The notes: generated by a model not told the origin, from the sequence alone. A stretch of 64,000 nucleotides of DNA from Lutispora sp003527145 (GCA_029983695.1 JASBZB010000003.1:124001-188000); one strand, 5' to 3'. Positions 50,187 through 59,921 are shown, numbered from the stretch's first letter. A program made the numbers and translations.

Positions 50187-51296
50187 TTAATAGCGGACTT
50201 GCTTGCCCTTCATGCCGACACGCTCCAACTCAGGCAGCCAGCAAGTGTAAGCCTTGTGCTTCTCGTCCCACCAGTTGGGGTGAGCGGGAGCCATGGTGAC
50301 CAACAGATGCATTCCTTCCTTGGTATCAGCATTGGTCAGCGGAGTCAGGGTGTCCAAATCCACCAGCCCAATACCCTCGGGAGCGGTTAGACAGGTCTTA
50401 CCGTTCTCATCGCGCAGGATTAGGTTTTCATTCTTGAAGTCGATGAAGTACTTGTGACCATCTTCACCCTTGACGACGGTGGTACCGAAGTCAAAGCCGC
50501 CTTCGGCCTTGATGTCCAACTTCTCTATGGTACCGCGGCAGAACTCACGAACTTCCATGACCTTCTTCAGTTCGGTCATCAAATCAGCGCCCTTATTTTT
50601 GGCTGCTAAGAATGCCTTACCAATGTTCTGAGCCATGGTAACGCAGCCTACATCCAAGGCCTCAGCCATTTCCGCCTTGTTCATACCCCAGGTAGCGAAG
50701 CCGATGCGCATGTTGTACAGCATGCACAACTGACGTGCAATCTGCTCACCGGAGTGATCGGTAATGGGATACACAGCAATTTCATCGCCGTGCAGGCTGC
50801 CCAGGCCCATGGGCTTAGGGGGATGGCCATAGTAGACGTTCAGCGTGGTGTTCAGTTCAGGAACAGCACGGCCGTTGCTATCCACATCCAGGAATTTAAT
50901 GCGCTTGGCGGGATCCTTATCGGACAGGATTGCCACCAGCATAGGGGTGAATGTGTTAAAGCCGCCCATCTCACCAGAATACAGGTACTTACATTCCTTG
51001 CCTTCAGCGATGAACGCCTTCTGGAATGCTCTGTAAGCATTGACGGCATCGGGCCCGAACATAGGCTGATTGGGATCAAGCATAGCCACGGGGGAGCCAA
51101 GGCCAGCGACCATTGCGGCATACTCGTTATCCTTAATTTCGTTCAGTTCCAAAAGATCCAGCTCGATCTTCTCTCCGGAATCCTCCAAGCCTTTCAGCAT
51201 GCTCAGACCCTGAGACAGAGAGCCGCCACCGCCGGCGCCAAGCAGAGTAGCACCGTACAGAATCTCAATGATGTCCTGCTTATAAAGCTTTCTCAT
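50187..51296 (-). CDS. DUF917-family protein (S-methyl thiohydantoin desulfurase-like), copy 1
   Basis: 369 residues. N-terminus KQDIIEILYGATLLGAGGGGSLSQG is the DUF917 start. Further segments are AMVAGLGSPVAMLD, YSGEMGGFNTFTPMLVAILSD and FGTTVVKGEDGHKYFIDFKNENLILRDENGK. The family is now often annotated S-methyl thiohydantoin desulfurase and is associated with hydantoin-type metabolism; substrate specificity cannot be read here. A paralogue is encoded at 53283-54434. Both flank the PucR gene on the same strand. Confidence 0.88.
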   Translation of the reverse strand: MRKLYKQDIIEILYGATLLGAGGGGSLSQGLSMLKGLEDSGEKIELDLLELNEIKDNEYAAMVAGLGSPVAMLDPNQPMFGPDAVNAYRAFQKAFIAEGKECKYLYSGEMGGFNTFTPMLVAILSDKDPAKRIKFLDVDSNGRAVPELNTTLNVYYGHPPKPMGLGSLHGDEIAVYPITDHSGEQIARQLCMLYNMRIGFATWGMNKAEMAEALDVGCVTMAQNIGKAFLAAKNKGADLMTELKKVMEVREFCRGTIEKLDIKAEGGFDFGTTVVKGEDGHKYFIDFKNENLILRDENGKTCLTAPEGIGLVDLDTLTPLTNADTKEGMHLLVTMAPAHPNWWDEKHKAYTCWLPELERVGMKGKQVRY

Positions 51297-51478
51297 TATT
51301 ATACCCTCCTAATAAATCGTGATATAAGGTTAACTCATCTACACCTTATAAAAAAGCATACCATTGCGTTTTGTTTTTTCAAAACGATTGGGGGACAAAA
51401 AACGACACAATTTTTTGTCCTGACGGCCAAAAAAGTGCGTCGTTTCATTAAAATTATATGATGGATAAAAGTAATGTG

Positions 51479-53080
51479 TCAAAATGACCGATTCAGCCGA
51501 TTCAGTGCTGCCGCCAAATGTAAGTCATATGACTCTGGCATTCGGTTGAGCTTATATCCAAGGATATCTTCAATGCATTTGATACGATACTTGACGGTAT
51601 TTTTGTGGACAAACAATAATTGAGAAGTCTTTGTCAGATCCATATCTGCATCCAGAAGGAACGTTTCTAACGTGTTCGTCAGATCCTTTTCCCGTTTCTC
51701 CGTATAGAACCGGGCGCACATCTCCTCATCTAGCAGCGGAATCTCTTGGCGTTGGTCGAACAGGCTCTTTGCCCGCTTGATGAAGAGCACTTCCCCGTTG
51801 GTGATAATCTCCTTTTGCCGGAAAATAATTGGGATATACTTTTTGTAGCTTTGATACAGCCAATAGGCCTCCTTTACGTTCTGCGTGGTAACAGCTCTGG
51901 CATTGGTAATCACACGGTACGGCAGGCCCTTGTCCGCCAATTCCTGCAGCAGGTTTGGCAGATCGCTGTCGATACGCTCACGGGTGCGGTTAGCAAATAC
52001 CACCACTGTTTCATCAAAGATATCTACAAGGAAGTTATTTTTATAAGAAGGGAGAAAATCCCGGATGATCTGCTTGGCCGTTTGCAGATGAGCGAAATTG
52101 TGGTCGTCGTCTCTGCTGTAAAAGAAATAGGCATAAGATAGTGACTCCACATCAAGATGCAGGATCTCCGCAATACGGGCCATTTTCTCCGGTTCGTCAT
52201 TGATGATGGCGCTAATCAACTGCTTAGTATTCATCTGACCATAGTCCTTCGTCCACAGATTGATGTAGGTTTTCAGAACATATTTAATCTGCTTGCAGCA
52301 GTCCACCGTCAGATCATCCTTTTCCTTAACGGTCACCATGATGAGCTTGGAGTCAGCGCTTTGTATTGTTTCGCGCTCCACATAATATATCTTGCCGGAG
52401 AGTGATATCTCCTCCACCGCACTGTCTTCAGTACTCCGAATATCTAGCTCTGCTACCAGATCACTTATGGGCAGACAACGTCCGTTGGGCCATTCGGCTG
52501 TGTTCAGGTTTCGTCCCAGTTCATCAAAAAGATAGATAGAGCACTGCACACGATCACGTATTATGGACAGAACACCATTGATGGAGCGATGTGATGCCTC
52601 AATGTGGGAGATGCGCTCAATGACCTCTGTGGCAAAATAGGTATTCTGTCGGCGATCCTCCAGAATTGCTTCCATGACCTCGCAGATGACATCACCGTAT
52701 CTAAGCTCCAACCGCCGCTCCGGCATAATGATTAGCGGCATTTTCAGCTCGTTGGCCGTATCGATGAGACGCTGGTCTATATTCAATAGGATGCTCCCTA
52801 CATAGAAAACAATGATACCGACCTCTCCTTCAAGGTGTAGCCGCCGGATGGCAGAGCACTGCATATCCACATTGTCCTTGGATAACATGAACGCCGTAAT
52901 CATGATTTCCTGCCCAAAATGGCTGGAATAGCCGGGAAATTCTATGCCCATTCCCTCCTCATCGACGGACTCCATCACGCTGATGGAGGAGATGGTACGG
53001 TTGATGCCGGCCAGACCCGCTACCAACTTGGCACCCCGAAGAGAGGGCAATCTCATAATATCAGATATGGTTACACTCAT
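51479..53080 (-). CDS. PucR-family transcriptional regulator (island copy)
   Basis: 533 residues. N-terminal PucR domain (SVTISDIMRLPSLRGAKLVAGLAGINRTISSISVMES), a central GGDEF-like/CdaR segment, and a C-terminal PucR HTH (FLLDADMDLTKTSQLLFVHKNTVKYRIKCIEDILGY). Such proteins activate purine/ureide or sugar-diacid catabolism when the inducer is present. It lies between the two DUF917 genes and is the natural regulator of the island. Confidence 0.92.
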   Translation of the reverse strand: MSVTISDIMRLPSLRGAKLVAGLAGINRTISSISVMESVDEEGMGIEFPGYSSHFGQEIMITAFMLSKDNVDMQCSAIRRLHLEGEVGIIVFYVGSILLNIDQRLIDTANELKMPLIIMPERRLELRYGDVICEVMEAILEDRRQNTYFATEVIERISHIEASHRSINGVLSIIRDRVQCSIYLFDELGRNLNTAEWPNGRCLPISDLVAELDIRSTEDSAVEEISLSGKIYYVERETIQSADSKLIMVTVKEKDDLTVDCCKQIKYVLKTYINLWTKDYGQMNTKQLISAIINDEPEKMARIAEILHLDVESLSYAYFFYSRDDDHNFAHLQTAKQIIRDFLPSYKNNFLVDIFDETVVVFANRTRERIDSDLPNLLQELADKGLPYRVITNARAVTTQNVKEAYWLYQSYKKYIPIIFRQKEIITNGEVLFIKRAKSLFDQRQEIPLLDEEMCARFYTEKREKDLTNTLETFLLDADMDLTKTSQLLFVHKNTVKYRIKCIEDILGYKLNRMPESYDLHLAAALNRLNRSF

Positions 53081-53282
53081 TGCAGTTACTTCCTCCTTTC
53101 AGAACATCACACCTTTCGTATCCAATAAAGATAGCATTTTTCTACGAAAAGCACAAGATGGGGAATTCTGGCTTTTCTCGTAGTTGTGTCCCCTCCTAAG
53201 AGAAAGGCACGCTGAGCGCGTGCCTTTCTCTCACATCATATCACTTTTCAAGAAAACGATTCTTCTCGAAATTGTTTTTTAC

Positions 53283-54434
53283 TTAATAGCGAACCTGAGG
53301 GCCGGTATAACCGACGCGCTTCAGGCAATCAAGCCAGCACTTGTTGGCATAGTGCGGCGCATCCCACCACTTATCATCGGAGGGCGCCAAAATCAGCTCA
53401 ACCTTCATACCGACCTCAGTGGACGCGTTGTTTAAAGGATGTGCATAGTGGTTCTTGTCTAGACAAATCAGACTTATAATCTCAGGGACCGTAATGATGG
53501 CGGAGCCATCCCCACGACGCATGACCAGGTTTTCGTTCTGGAAATCGATGGTAAAGACACCCGTCTCTTCACCATCAGTAATCTCAATGGTAGTCGTACC
53601 GCAGTCAAAGCCTGCGATAATCTGGGTGTCTTTCTTGAGGATCTTACCAACGCCGAATCTGCGGCAAGGTGTCACGCCATTCAAATATGTGAAGGGATCA
53701 GATGCCTTGTCAGCTGCAGCTTTTTCCAGTGCTTCGCCGACCTTCATGGCTCTTGTTACACAGCCCACGACGGAGTTTGCTTCAAATTCTGATTTGCACA
53801 GGGCCCAAGTGGAGAAGCCAATCTGGTTGTCAAAAACACCGCAGATGCCACGGGCGATTCTCTCAGACTCAGAGTCGCTGTCGCCATAAGCTACGATCTC
53901 ATTGCAGGGGCCACCCGGCTTGCTGACGTTCAGCGTACCCATGCCGACCGGGTACGGAGCAAAGCCGCGGGCGGCATTCAGACTGGTGTTCAGCTCGGGC
54001 ACAGCACGTCCATTGGCATCCACATCCAGGAATTTGATACGCTTAGCAGGATCGTCATTGGAATAGATTGCCACCAGCATGGGGGCAAAGGTATTAAATC
54101 CGCCCATCTCGCCAGAATAAAGGTATTTGACCTCTTTGCCCTCAGGGGCCAAGGCCTTCTTAAACGCTTCAAAGGAGGCAACACCATCGGGGCCAAAGGT
54201 ACCCTTCTTCATAGCCTCAGGAGAACCCAGGCATGCGATCATTGCACCATAGGCGTTAACATCTACTGCGGCATCATCCAGAGAAAGCATGGTGACTTCA
54301 ACATTTTTGTTTGCCGCTACCAGTTTCTCAAGGATCTCTACAGCAGTTTCCAATGGGCCGCCGCCGCCACCGCCAAGAAGTGTTGCGCCATACAGAATTT
54401 GCTTGATTTGTTTTTCTCCCAATACCGTAATCAT
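53283..54434 (-). CDS. DUF917-family protein, copy 2
   Basis: 383 residues. Start LGEKQIKQILYGATLLGGGGGGPLETAV, then GAMIACLGSPEAMK, YSGEMGGFNTFAPMLVAIYSN, DCGTTTIEITDGEETGVFTIDFQNENLVMRRGDGS and EVGMKVELILAPSDDKWWDAP. It is homologous along its whole length to the 50187-51296 product but has a 15-residue longer middle. Two paralogues side by side may form a heteromer or handle two substrates. It is the first gene of the island on the minus strand; the AAGGAGG site precedes its ATG. Confidence 0.88.
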   Translation of the reverse strand: MITVLGEKQIKQILYGATLLGGGGGGPLETAVEILEKLVAANKNVEVTMLSLDDAAVDVNAYGAMIACLGSPEAMKKGTFGPDGVASFEAFKKALAPEGKEVKYLYSGEMGGFNTFAPMLVAIYSNDDPAKRIKFLDVDANGRAVPELNTSLNAARGFAPYPVGMGTLNVSKPGGPCNEIVAYGDSDSESERIARGICGVFDNQIGFSTWALCKSEFEANSVVGCVTRAMKVGEALEKAAADKASDPFTYLNGVTPCRRFGVGKILKKDTQIIAGFDCGTTTIEITDGEETGVFTIDFQNENLVMRRGDGSAIITVPEIISLICLDKNHYAHPLNNASTEVGMKVELILAPSDDKWWDAPHYANKCWLDCLKRVGYTGPQVRY

Positions 54435-54597
54435 TTTATAATCCTCCTTCAGTTTTAGTAATTTTCGCTATCATAAACACGGATTCGCCCTTATAGGCAG
54501 TAGATATGTTACCAGCATTTCTATATATATCGTATCAGCCGGGTTTTCATTTGTCGCTGTCCTTGAGGTTAAATAAAACCATAATTTTTTGTCAAAA

Positions 54598-54877
54598 CAG
54601 ATACCTCAAGCAATGTCAACGATAATGGCAGGAGTAAACCAAACAATTATGATGACCATGTCAGTGATTGTAAACTGCATATTTATAGGCGCAAACGGCC
54701 TTGTCATGTAAATACTTTTAGCTACAAACCGCACAGAGATGGATAAGGCTCTGATGCCAGGCATATCTATAGTGGTTGTGGCTATTATACTTGATCGCCT
54801 CACCCAAAGACTTGTCAAGAAAAGGAGGCGGGCAGCAATGAAAGATGAAAATATAATAAAAGTATAAAATGTATCAT
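54598..54877 (+). pseudogene. Fragment of a second opuAB-opuAA locus
   Basis: Bases from 54598 encode QIPQAMSTIMAGVNQTIMM, an in-frame TAA after GANGLVM, then ILLATNRTEMDKALMP ... VVVAIILDRLTQRLVKK. This closely matches the end of the permease at 26457-26693. A start of an ATPase gene follows (MKDENIIKV-stop, NVSYLNN), matching MDNHIIMRVRNVSKLYG. No 5' part exists; it is a degraded paralogue joined to the end of the GC-rich island. Confidence 0.85.
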
Positions 54878-55221
54878 ATCTGAATAATTTCGTCGTAATT
54901 TTTGTAAATATAGTTTGTAATACCATTATGAAGTGATGAAATTGCACCGTACTGCAATCGAACAGCTTCATAAACGGAAGCGGAAGAAAAATAGAAAGCA
55001 ACTCTCATTATACGAGGAACTCGGGTCTCCGAATTTAGTCCTTTTTATTTTATTCTTTGTACATATGTGCAAAAAAGCCTTAAAAGTTTTAAGTAAATCA
55101 CAAGCATACAAATATATGCTTTAAGTTCTATCTATCATACAAAAGATAATGGGCTTGCCTATAGAATTATTCAATAGATGAGTGATGCATCATTGAAATT
55201 ATTTATATCAGGAGGGAGACT
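54878..55221. other. Gene-free gap
   Basis: AT-rich gap of 344 bases. A 63-residue frame (54933-55124: LHRTAIEQLHKRKRKKNRKQL ...) has no ribosome site and no family I know; it may be another relic. A GGAGGGAG site for the next gene is at the right end. I see no terminator, repeat or RNA motif. Confidence 0.4.
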
Positions 55222-55923
55222 ATGAAGGAATATTTAAAAATCGCCAACGATCCGATCCTATGGCTGATGTGCTTACCTGTGGTTGTTTTAGTAGCAGTCC
55301 AAGCAGTTATATTTACTAAGAGGGCTTTCCAGACAGCCCATATTGTCAAGCTTACGAAAGAAGAATGCTGGCACGCATTCAGAGTAGGAGCCATATCTGC
55401 TATAGGCCCTGCTATTGCCGTCTTTATCGTTATGCTGGGTATGATGGCTGTGGTCGGTGCTCCCGTTACTTGGATGAGGCTTGCAATTATCGGTGCCGCA
55501 CCCACGGAACTCACCGCTTCGGCAATGGGAGCCAAAGCTATGGGTGTTGAGTTTGGATCAGCGGATTATGGAGTGCTTCAATATGCCAATTCAGTTTGGG
55601 CAATGACACTAAACGGCAGCGGCTGGTTATTATTCTGCGGATTATTTACTCATAAGCTGGATTCATTAAGGGATAAGATTGCCGGCGGCAATACAAAGCT
55701 GATGGGTGAAATAGGCGGGGCTGCCATGCTTGGCACGATGGCTTATCTTACTACCGGACACATATTAGCGGGCGGTGGAAGGCTTATAGCTTCAGTTATA
55801 GCAGGTTTGGCAATGGCAGTATTGGTTAATATATCCAAGAAGGTCCCGGGTCTTACAGAATATAACTTAGGCATTGCCATGCTGATAGGAATGTTTACAT
55901 CTGTATTGATAATAGGTTTTTAA
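55222..55923 (+). CDS. DUF5058-like membrane protein
   Basis: 233 residues with about six transmembrane helices: DPILWLMCLPVVVLVAVQAVIF, VGAISAIGPAIAVFIVMLGMMAVVG, a loop APTELTASAMGAKAMGVEFG, then GEIGGAAMLGTMAYLTTGHILAGGG and LGIAMLIGMFTSVLIIGF. It resembles the DUF5058 family of clostridia. It is followed after 17 bases by a second membrane protein and then an M20 peptidase. The pair is probably a two-subunit transporter; no experimental function is known to me. Confidence 0.65.
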   Translation: MKEYLKIANDPILWLMCLPVVVLVAVQAVIFTKRAFQTAHIVKLTKEECWHAFRVGAISAIGPAIAVFIVMLGMMAVVGAPVTWMRLAIIGAAPTELTASAMGAKAMGVEFGSADYGVLQYANSVWAMTLNGSGWLLFCGLFTHKLDSLRDKIAGGNTKLMGEIGGAAMLGTMAYLTTGHILAGGGRLIASVIAGLAMAVLVNISKKVPGLTEYNLGIAMLIGMFTSVLIIGF

Positions 55924-55940
55924 TAAAGGGGGCAACATAA

Positions 55941-56636
55941 ATGGAAGATAAATTATTGAATGAAAGTTATGAGCAATCCTTTACCAAGCATATAATAGGT
56001 GCAGGAAGATGGACCCTTCTATTGTCCGTGCCCTTATGCTTTTTACCGGCAATCTATCTATGGATACGCTATGGCGCTTTGCCGCCTCTTGGCTCCATAT
56101 TGACGGGCTGGTTTTTAATAGCCTCTATATATGGCTCTTGGTATATAGTTGAACCGATATCCTATTTCCCTATATTAGGGCTTTCGGGAACCTATATGTC
56201 CTTTTTGAGCGGAAATATTGCCAACATGAGAGTACCTTGCGCCGCAGTGGCCCAGGAGGTATTAAAGGTTGAGCCGGGTTCCAAAAAAGCTGAATTGGTT
56301 GCCACGATAGGCATAGCAGGGTCTATAATAACAAACCTTATTGTAGTCACTCTGGCGGCAGTAGCAGGCAACGAGCTATTCAAATATTTCCCTCCCATAG
56401 TGGTAAAAGCTCTTGATTTTGTTCTTCCTGCTATATTCGGTGCATTGTTTGTAATGTTCTCGATAAAGTATCCTAAATATGGAGTATTTGCTATAGGAAT
56501 AGGAATGTTTCTGTTAGGTGTTGTAAAGGTTTTGCCTACTTGGGCTATCATACCTATATGCATATTTACAACTATAGGCTATGCGGTAACTTCATTTAAA
56601 AGAAAAAATAAAGCTGATCAGAGCAGAGAGGTGTAA
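55941..56636 (+). CDS. Membrane protein, partner of the DUF5058-like protein
   Basis: 231 residues with about six hydrophobic helices: WTLLLSVPLCFLPAIYLWIRYG, YIVEPISYFPILGLSGTYMSFLSGNIANMRVPCAAVAQEV, TIGIAGSIITNLIVVTLAAVAG and FVLPAIFGALFVMFSIKYPKYG. The 'GTYMSFLSGNIANMRVPCA' loop is conserved-looking and may line the pore. Four bases separate it from the M20 peptidase gene. Substrate unknown; N-acyl amino acid or peptide is suggested by the peptidase. Confidence 0.6.
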   Translation: MEDKLLNESYEQSFTKHIIGAGRWTLLLSVPLCFLPAIYLWIRYGALPPLGSILTGWFLIASIYGSWYIVEPISYFPILGLSGTYMSFLSGNIANMRVPCAAVAQEVLKVEPGSKKAELVATIGIAGSIITNLIVVTLAAVAGNELFKYFPPIVVKALDFVLPAIFGALFVMFSIKYPKYGVFAIGIGMFLLGVVKVLPTWAIIPICIFTTIGYAVTSFKRKNKADQSREV

Positions 56637-56639
56637 GCA

Positions 56640-57815
56640 TTGAATAACAAAGACATATTAAAGTATATCGACAGAGACGAAACAGTAGCGCTTCTTCAGG
56701 AAATGGTGCAGTTCAAAACCGTTAATGAGCCTGGAGATGAGAAGCCTTTGGCAGAATTCATCAAGGCAAAGCTGGAGGCTTTTGGGATTGATGCTTACAT
56801 AGATGATGTAAGCGACAATAGAGCCAATGTAATAGGAAGAATAAAAGGCAGCGGTGAAAGAGAAGCTCTTTTATTCAACGGGCATTTGGATACGGTGCCC
56901 CCGGGAGATATTGAGTGGAAGCATAGTCCGTACAGCGGAGCATTAGAGGATGGGAAAATATACGGGCGAGGCTCGGCGGACATGAAGGGTGGACTGGCTG
57001 CCATGCTAATGGCTCTTAAGGCTGTTAAAAAGGCAGGCTTGGAGCTCAAAGGAGATTTCATATACAGCGCTACTGCAGGCGAAGAGACGGACAGCATAGG
57101 GGCCGTTAAGTTTGTTAAAGACGGCGGCCTTGATGGAGTAGGCGCCATAATAATTGGAGAGCCGAGCTCCTGCGGCGTGAATGCAGCAGAAAAAGGAGCA
57201 TTTTGGATAGAGATAACAACCTATGGGAAAACCGCTCACGGTGCCTTCCCCGAGAAAGGAATAAATGCAGTTGTAAACATGAATGCACTGCTTTCTGAGC
57301 TTATAAGCTATAAATTCAAGTATGAAGACAATGAAATATTAGGGCATCCAACCATGAATATCTCTACAATAAAAGGCGGGGTCAAGACCAATGTGGTGCC
57401 CGACAAATGCAGTGTGACCATTGATATGAGGACAGTGCCGGGAATGCATCACGGTGACATAATAAAAGATTTTGAAAAGATGATAAGCAAGCTGGCTTCC
57501 GACATCGATGATTTCAAGGCAGATATTAAAGTATTGAACGACAGGGCTGCAGTAGAAACAAAGGCATCCCATCCCTTTGTAAAGTTAGCAGTGGATACTG
57601 TAAGGGAAGAGTTTAATAAAGATATTAAAGCCGCAGGTGTTAATTTTTACACCGATGCCTCCGTATTCTTGCCGGCAAAAGAGCTGCCCTGCATATTCTA
57701 TGGACCGGGGGATGCTAATATGGCCCATCAGCCTAACGAACATGTAACTGTAGACAGCCTTATGGAAGCGGTACATTTCTATTGCGCAATGATAGAGAGA
57801 TATCTGGTTCTATGA
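56640..57815 (+). CDS. M20-family metallopeptidase (ArgE/DapE-like)
   Basis: 391 residues from TTG 56640 (AGAGAGGTG upstream). Zinc ligands: LFNGHLDTVPPG, YGRGSADMKGGLAAML, ATAGEETDSIGAVKF, and a C-terminal His in DANMAHQPNEH. The dimerisation lid domain runs about 180-300 (KTAHGAFPEKGINAV). ArgE/DapE/ACY1-type enzymes hydrolyse N-acyl amino acids or dipeptides. It is in an operon with two membrane proteins and is followed by a PucR regulator. Confidence 0.9.
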   Translation: MNNKDILKYIDRDETVALLQEMVQFKTVNEPGDEKPLAEFIKAKLEAFGIDAYIDDVSDNRANVIGRIKGSGEREALLFNGHLDTVPPGDIEWKHSPYSGALEDGKIYGRGSADMKGGLAAMLMALKAVKKAGLELKGDFIYSATAGEETDSIGAVKFVKDGGLDGVGAIIIGEPSSCGVNAAEKGAFWIEITTYGKTAHGAFPEKGINAVVNMNALLSELISYKFKYEDNEILGHPTMNISTIKGGVKTNVVPDKCSVTIDMRTVPGMHHGDIIKDFEKMISKLASDIDDFKADIKVLNDRAAVETKASHPFVKLAVDTVREEFNKDIKAAGVNFYTDASVFLPAKELPCIFYGPGDANMAHQPNEHVTVDSLMEAVHFYCAMIERYLVL

Positions 57816-57864
57816 ATCTAAACTCGCTTCGAAAACCCTATGGAGATCAGTAGAACCGGTAAGC

Positions 57865-57894
57865 AAGAGCATGTGCGCTGAAGTACATGCTCTT
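57865..57894 (+). terminator. Hairpin after M20 gene
   Basis: AAGAGCATGT / ACATGCTCTT 10-bp perfect stem. The tail is AAACTATA, not a T-run, so termination would be weak. Confidence 0.5.
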
Positions 57895-57967
57895 AAACTA
57901 TATACAACACCAGGATTTGTAATTTTCATGTGAACTATCAAGTGTTATAATATTTTGGGGTGGTAAT

Positions 57968-59608
57968 ATGGGAGTAACCGTTAGAGAAATTCTTCAGTCA
58001 CAATATTTTTCAGGCTATAGAATATTAGCCGGGAAGGAAGCTTTAGATCTGAAAGCACAGGCCGTTGTTCTTTTTGATGCCCCCGATGGATACAAATGGT
58101 TTAAAGGCAAGGAATTCGTCATTACCTCAGGATATCTTTTCAAGGACAATACTGAGCTTTTCAAGGAAGTGATAATGCACCTTTTCAAGCATAAATCCGC
58201 AGCATTAGGAGTAAAAACTCAAAGATATCTTAATGAGGTGCCTAAGGAAATCATCGATTTGTGCAACAGCCTGCCGCTGCCGCTCATCGATATCCCCTAT
58301 GATGTCCCTTGGATTGATGTCATAAATGCAGTGAACTCCATTGCCATGAATCGTTATATCAACAGGATCAACGATAGAAACCATAATAATTCTCTCTTTG
58401 TAAATCCCCATAGCTTAAGCAAAAAAATAGAGCAAATTGGGATCAACTTGTCCCATGAGATCATGAGCCCTGTGTCAATCGTTGATATTATGGATAAAAA
58501 GATATTTACATATCCTTCAACCTATAAAGTAAGAGAAGATTGCGTGCCCTTTAGCCAGCACTACGATCTGCCTTTCAATTATCAGAAGGAGGTAATGTGC
58601 GACAACCTGAATATGTTCAGAATCAAGGATTTAAGCGGAGATAACTGCTGCCCGTGGATAGTGGTGCCCATAGCCCTAAGGGATATGATCGTATCCAATC
58701 TTATAATATGGGAAGAGTGTGAGGCTATTGATTATTATGATATGTTTGCTCTTAGACTCAGCTATACGCTGCTTTTAAGCATTTATGAGCAAGCTTATTT
58801 TGCAACTTCCTTTGAGCGCAGATTTTATGATGATTTTATAAAATCCTTGATAAGCGGAGAACTGGACAGCAAGTCAAAAGTTATCAGAGCCCTGGCTAAT
58901 TTTCAGCAATCCAGCCTGATGATTGATAATAGTTTTATTTGTATATGCATCAGGGCAGAAGGGGAAGAAGTATCCTTATATACAAATCGAGAGAAGATTT
59001 ATCGATCCTTTCTTTTTAACTTGCCCAAGAAAAAGTGCATACTGGGCATAATAAATGATAGTACTATGGTTCTTCTATATGACATAAGTGACTTTAAAAA
59101 GGATATTATAAAAACATTAAAACTCAATTTGAAAAATATACTGAAAGAATTGGAAGCAAATATATCCAATTATTATTTTAAAATAGGCATAGGAGATCCG
59201 GAAAAGGATATATGCAATATGAAGAAAAGCTATATGGAGGCTCTAAAGGCAATCGAGATAGGCTCGCATATCTATCCCGATTCAAGTATTGTGGCCTTTG
59301 AAGACCTTGGGCCCTTTGGACTGATCAGAGTAGAGAACATGCAGAGAAAAAGCTTCGGAAGCAATTTTAAAAATATATATCCTTTATTGGACGAGGAAAA
59401 TGCAGAGGAATTGCTTGAGACCCTCAAAGCATTTCTGGAAAGTGAATCAAATTATAATATTGCAGCAAAAAAGCTATATCTTCATAGCAATACCGTAAGA
59501 TACAGGATTGGCAAGATACAGCAATTGTGCAATATTGACCTGGAGGATTCGACGGAGAGATTAAAGGCTGAAATCGCCTTGAAGTTTATAAATATGGTGA
59601 AAAAGTAA
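57968..59608 (+). CDS. PucR-family transcriptional regulator (M20 operon copy)
   Basis: 546 residues. N-terminal PucR domain (TVREILQSQYFSGYRILAGKEALDLKAQAVVLFDAP), a central region, and a C-terminal HTH (FLESESNYNIAAKKLYLHSNTVRYRIGKIQQLCNI). It differs clearly from the island PucR. It lies just after the DUF5058/M20 operon in the same direction and probably activates it in response to the transported compound. Confidence 0.92.
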   Translation: MGVTVREILQSQYFSGYRILAGKEALDLKAQAVVLFDAPDGYKWFKGKEFVITSGYLFKDNTELFKEVIMHLFKHKSAALGVKTQRYLNEVPKEIIDLCNSLPLPLIDIPYDVPWIDVINAVNSIAMNRYINRINDRNHNNSLFVNPHSLSKKIEQIGINLSHEIMSPVSIVDIMDKKIFTYPSTYKVREDCVPFSQHYDLPFNYQKEVMCDNLNMFRIKDLSGDNCCPWIVVPIALRDMIVSNLIIWEECEAIDYYDMFALRLSYTLLLSIYEQAYFATSFERRFYDDFIKSLISGELDSKSKVIRALANFQQSSLMIDNSFICICIRAEGEEVSLYTNREKIYRSFLFNLPKKKCILGIINDSTMVLLYDISDFKKDIIKTLKLNLKNILKELEANISNYYFKIGIGDPEKDICNMKKSYMEALKAIEIGSHIYPDSSIVAFEDLGPFGLIRVENMQRKSFGSNFKNIYPLLDEENAEELLETLKAFLESESNYNIAAKKLYLHSNTVRYRIGKIQQLCNIDLEDSTERLKAEIALKFINMVKK

Positions 59609-59651
59609 GACTGTGATTTATATATCAATATAAAGGTTGTTAGGCTTGTTG

Positions 59652-59921
59652 CTAGAATTCATAGTGAGACCACATGCTGATGATTTTTACCGTTTGCATG
59701 TCTTCAATGACTTCATAGACAAGCCGATGCTGGATATTGATTCTGCGAGAATATGCACCTTGTAAATCGCCTTGAAGCTTTTCATATGGCGGCGGCGATT
59801 GATAAGGATTTTTTCGTAATATATCAATGAGTGCTTTGGCTTTATTGTCAAGTTTGCCAGCTTTCAGCTTTGGTATATCTTTTAAGGTATTTTTATCATA
59901 AACGATGGAATACATTACCAT
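59652..59921 (-). CDS. yoeB: YoeB/Txe-type mRNA interferase toxin
   Basis: 89 residues: KLDNKAKALIDILRKNPYQSPPPYEKLQGDLQGAYSRRINIQHRLVYEV and the C-terminal ISMWSHYEF. The Glu, Arg, His and terminal Tyr positions of YoeB-like ribosome-dependent RNases are kept, so it looks active. It overlaps its antitoxin gene by seven bases. Confidence 0.94.
   Translation of the reverse strand: MVMYSIVYDKNTLKDIPKLKAGKLDNKAKALIDILRKNPYQSPPPYEKLQGDLQGAYSRRINIQHRLVYEVIEDMQTVKIISMWSHYEF

Noticed and set aside
54933..55124. 63-residue basic ORF
   Set aside because: No ribosome site, no family match by eye, and located in a decayed gap between a pseudogene and an operon.
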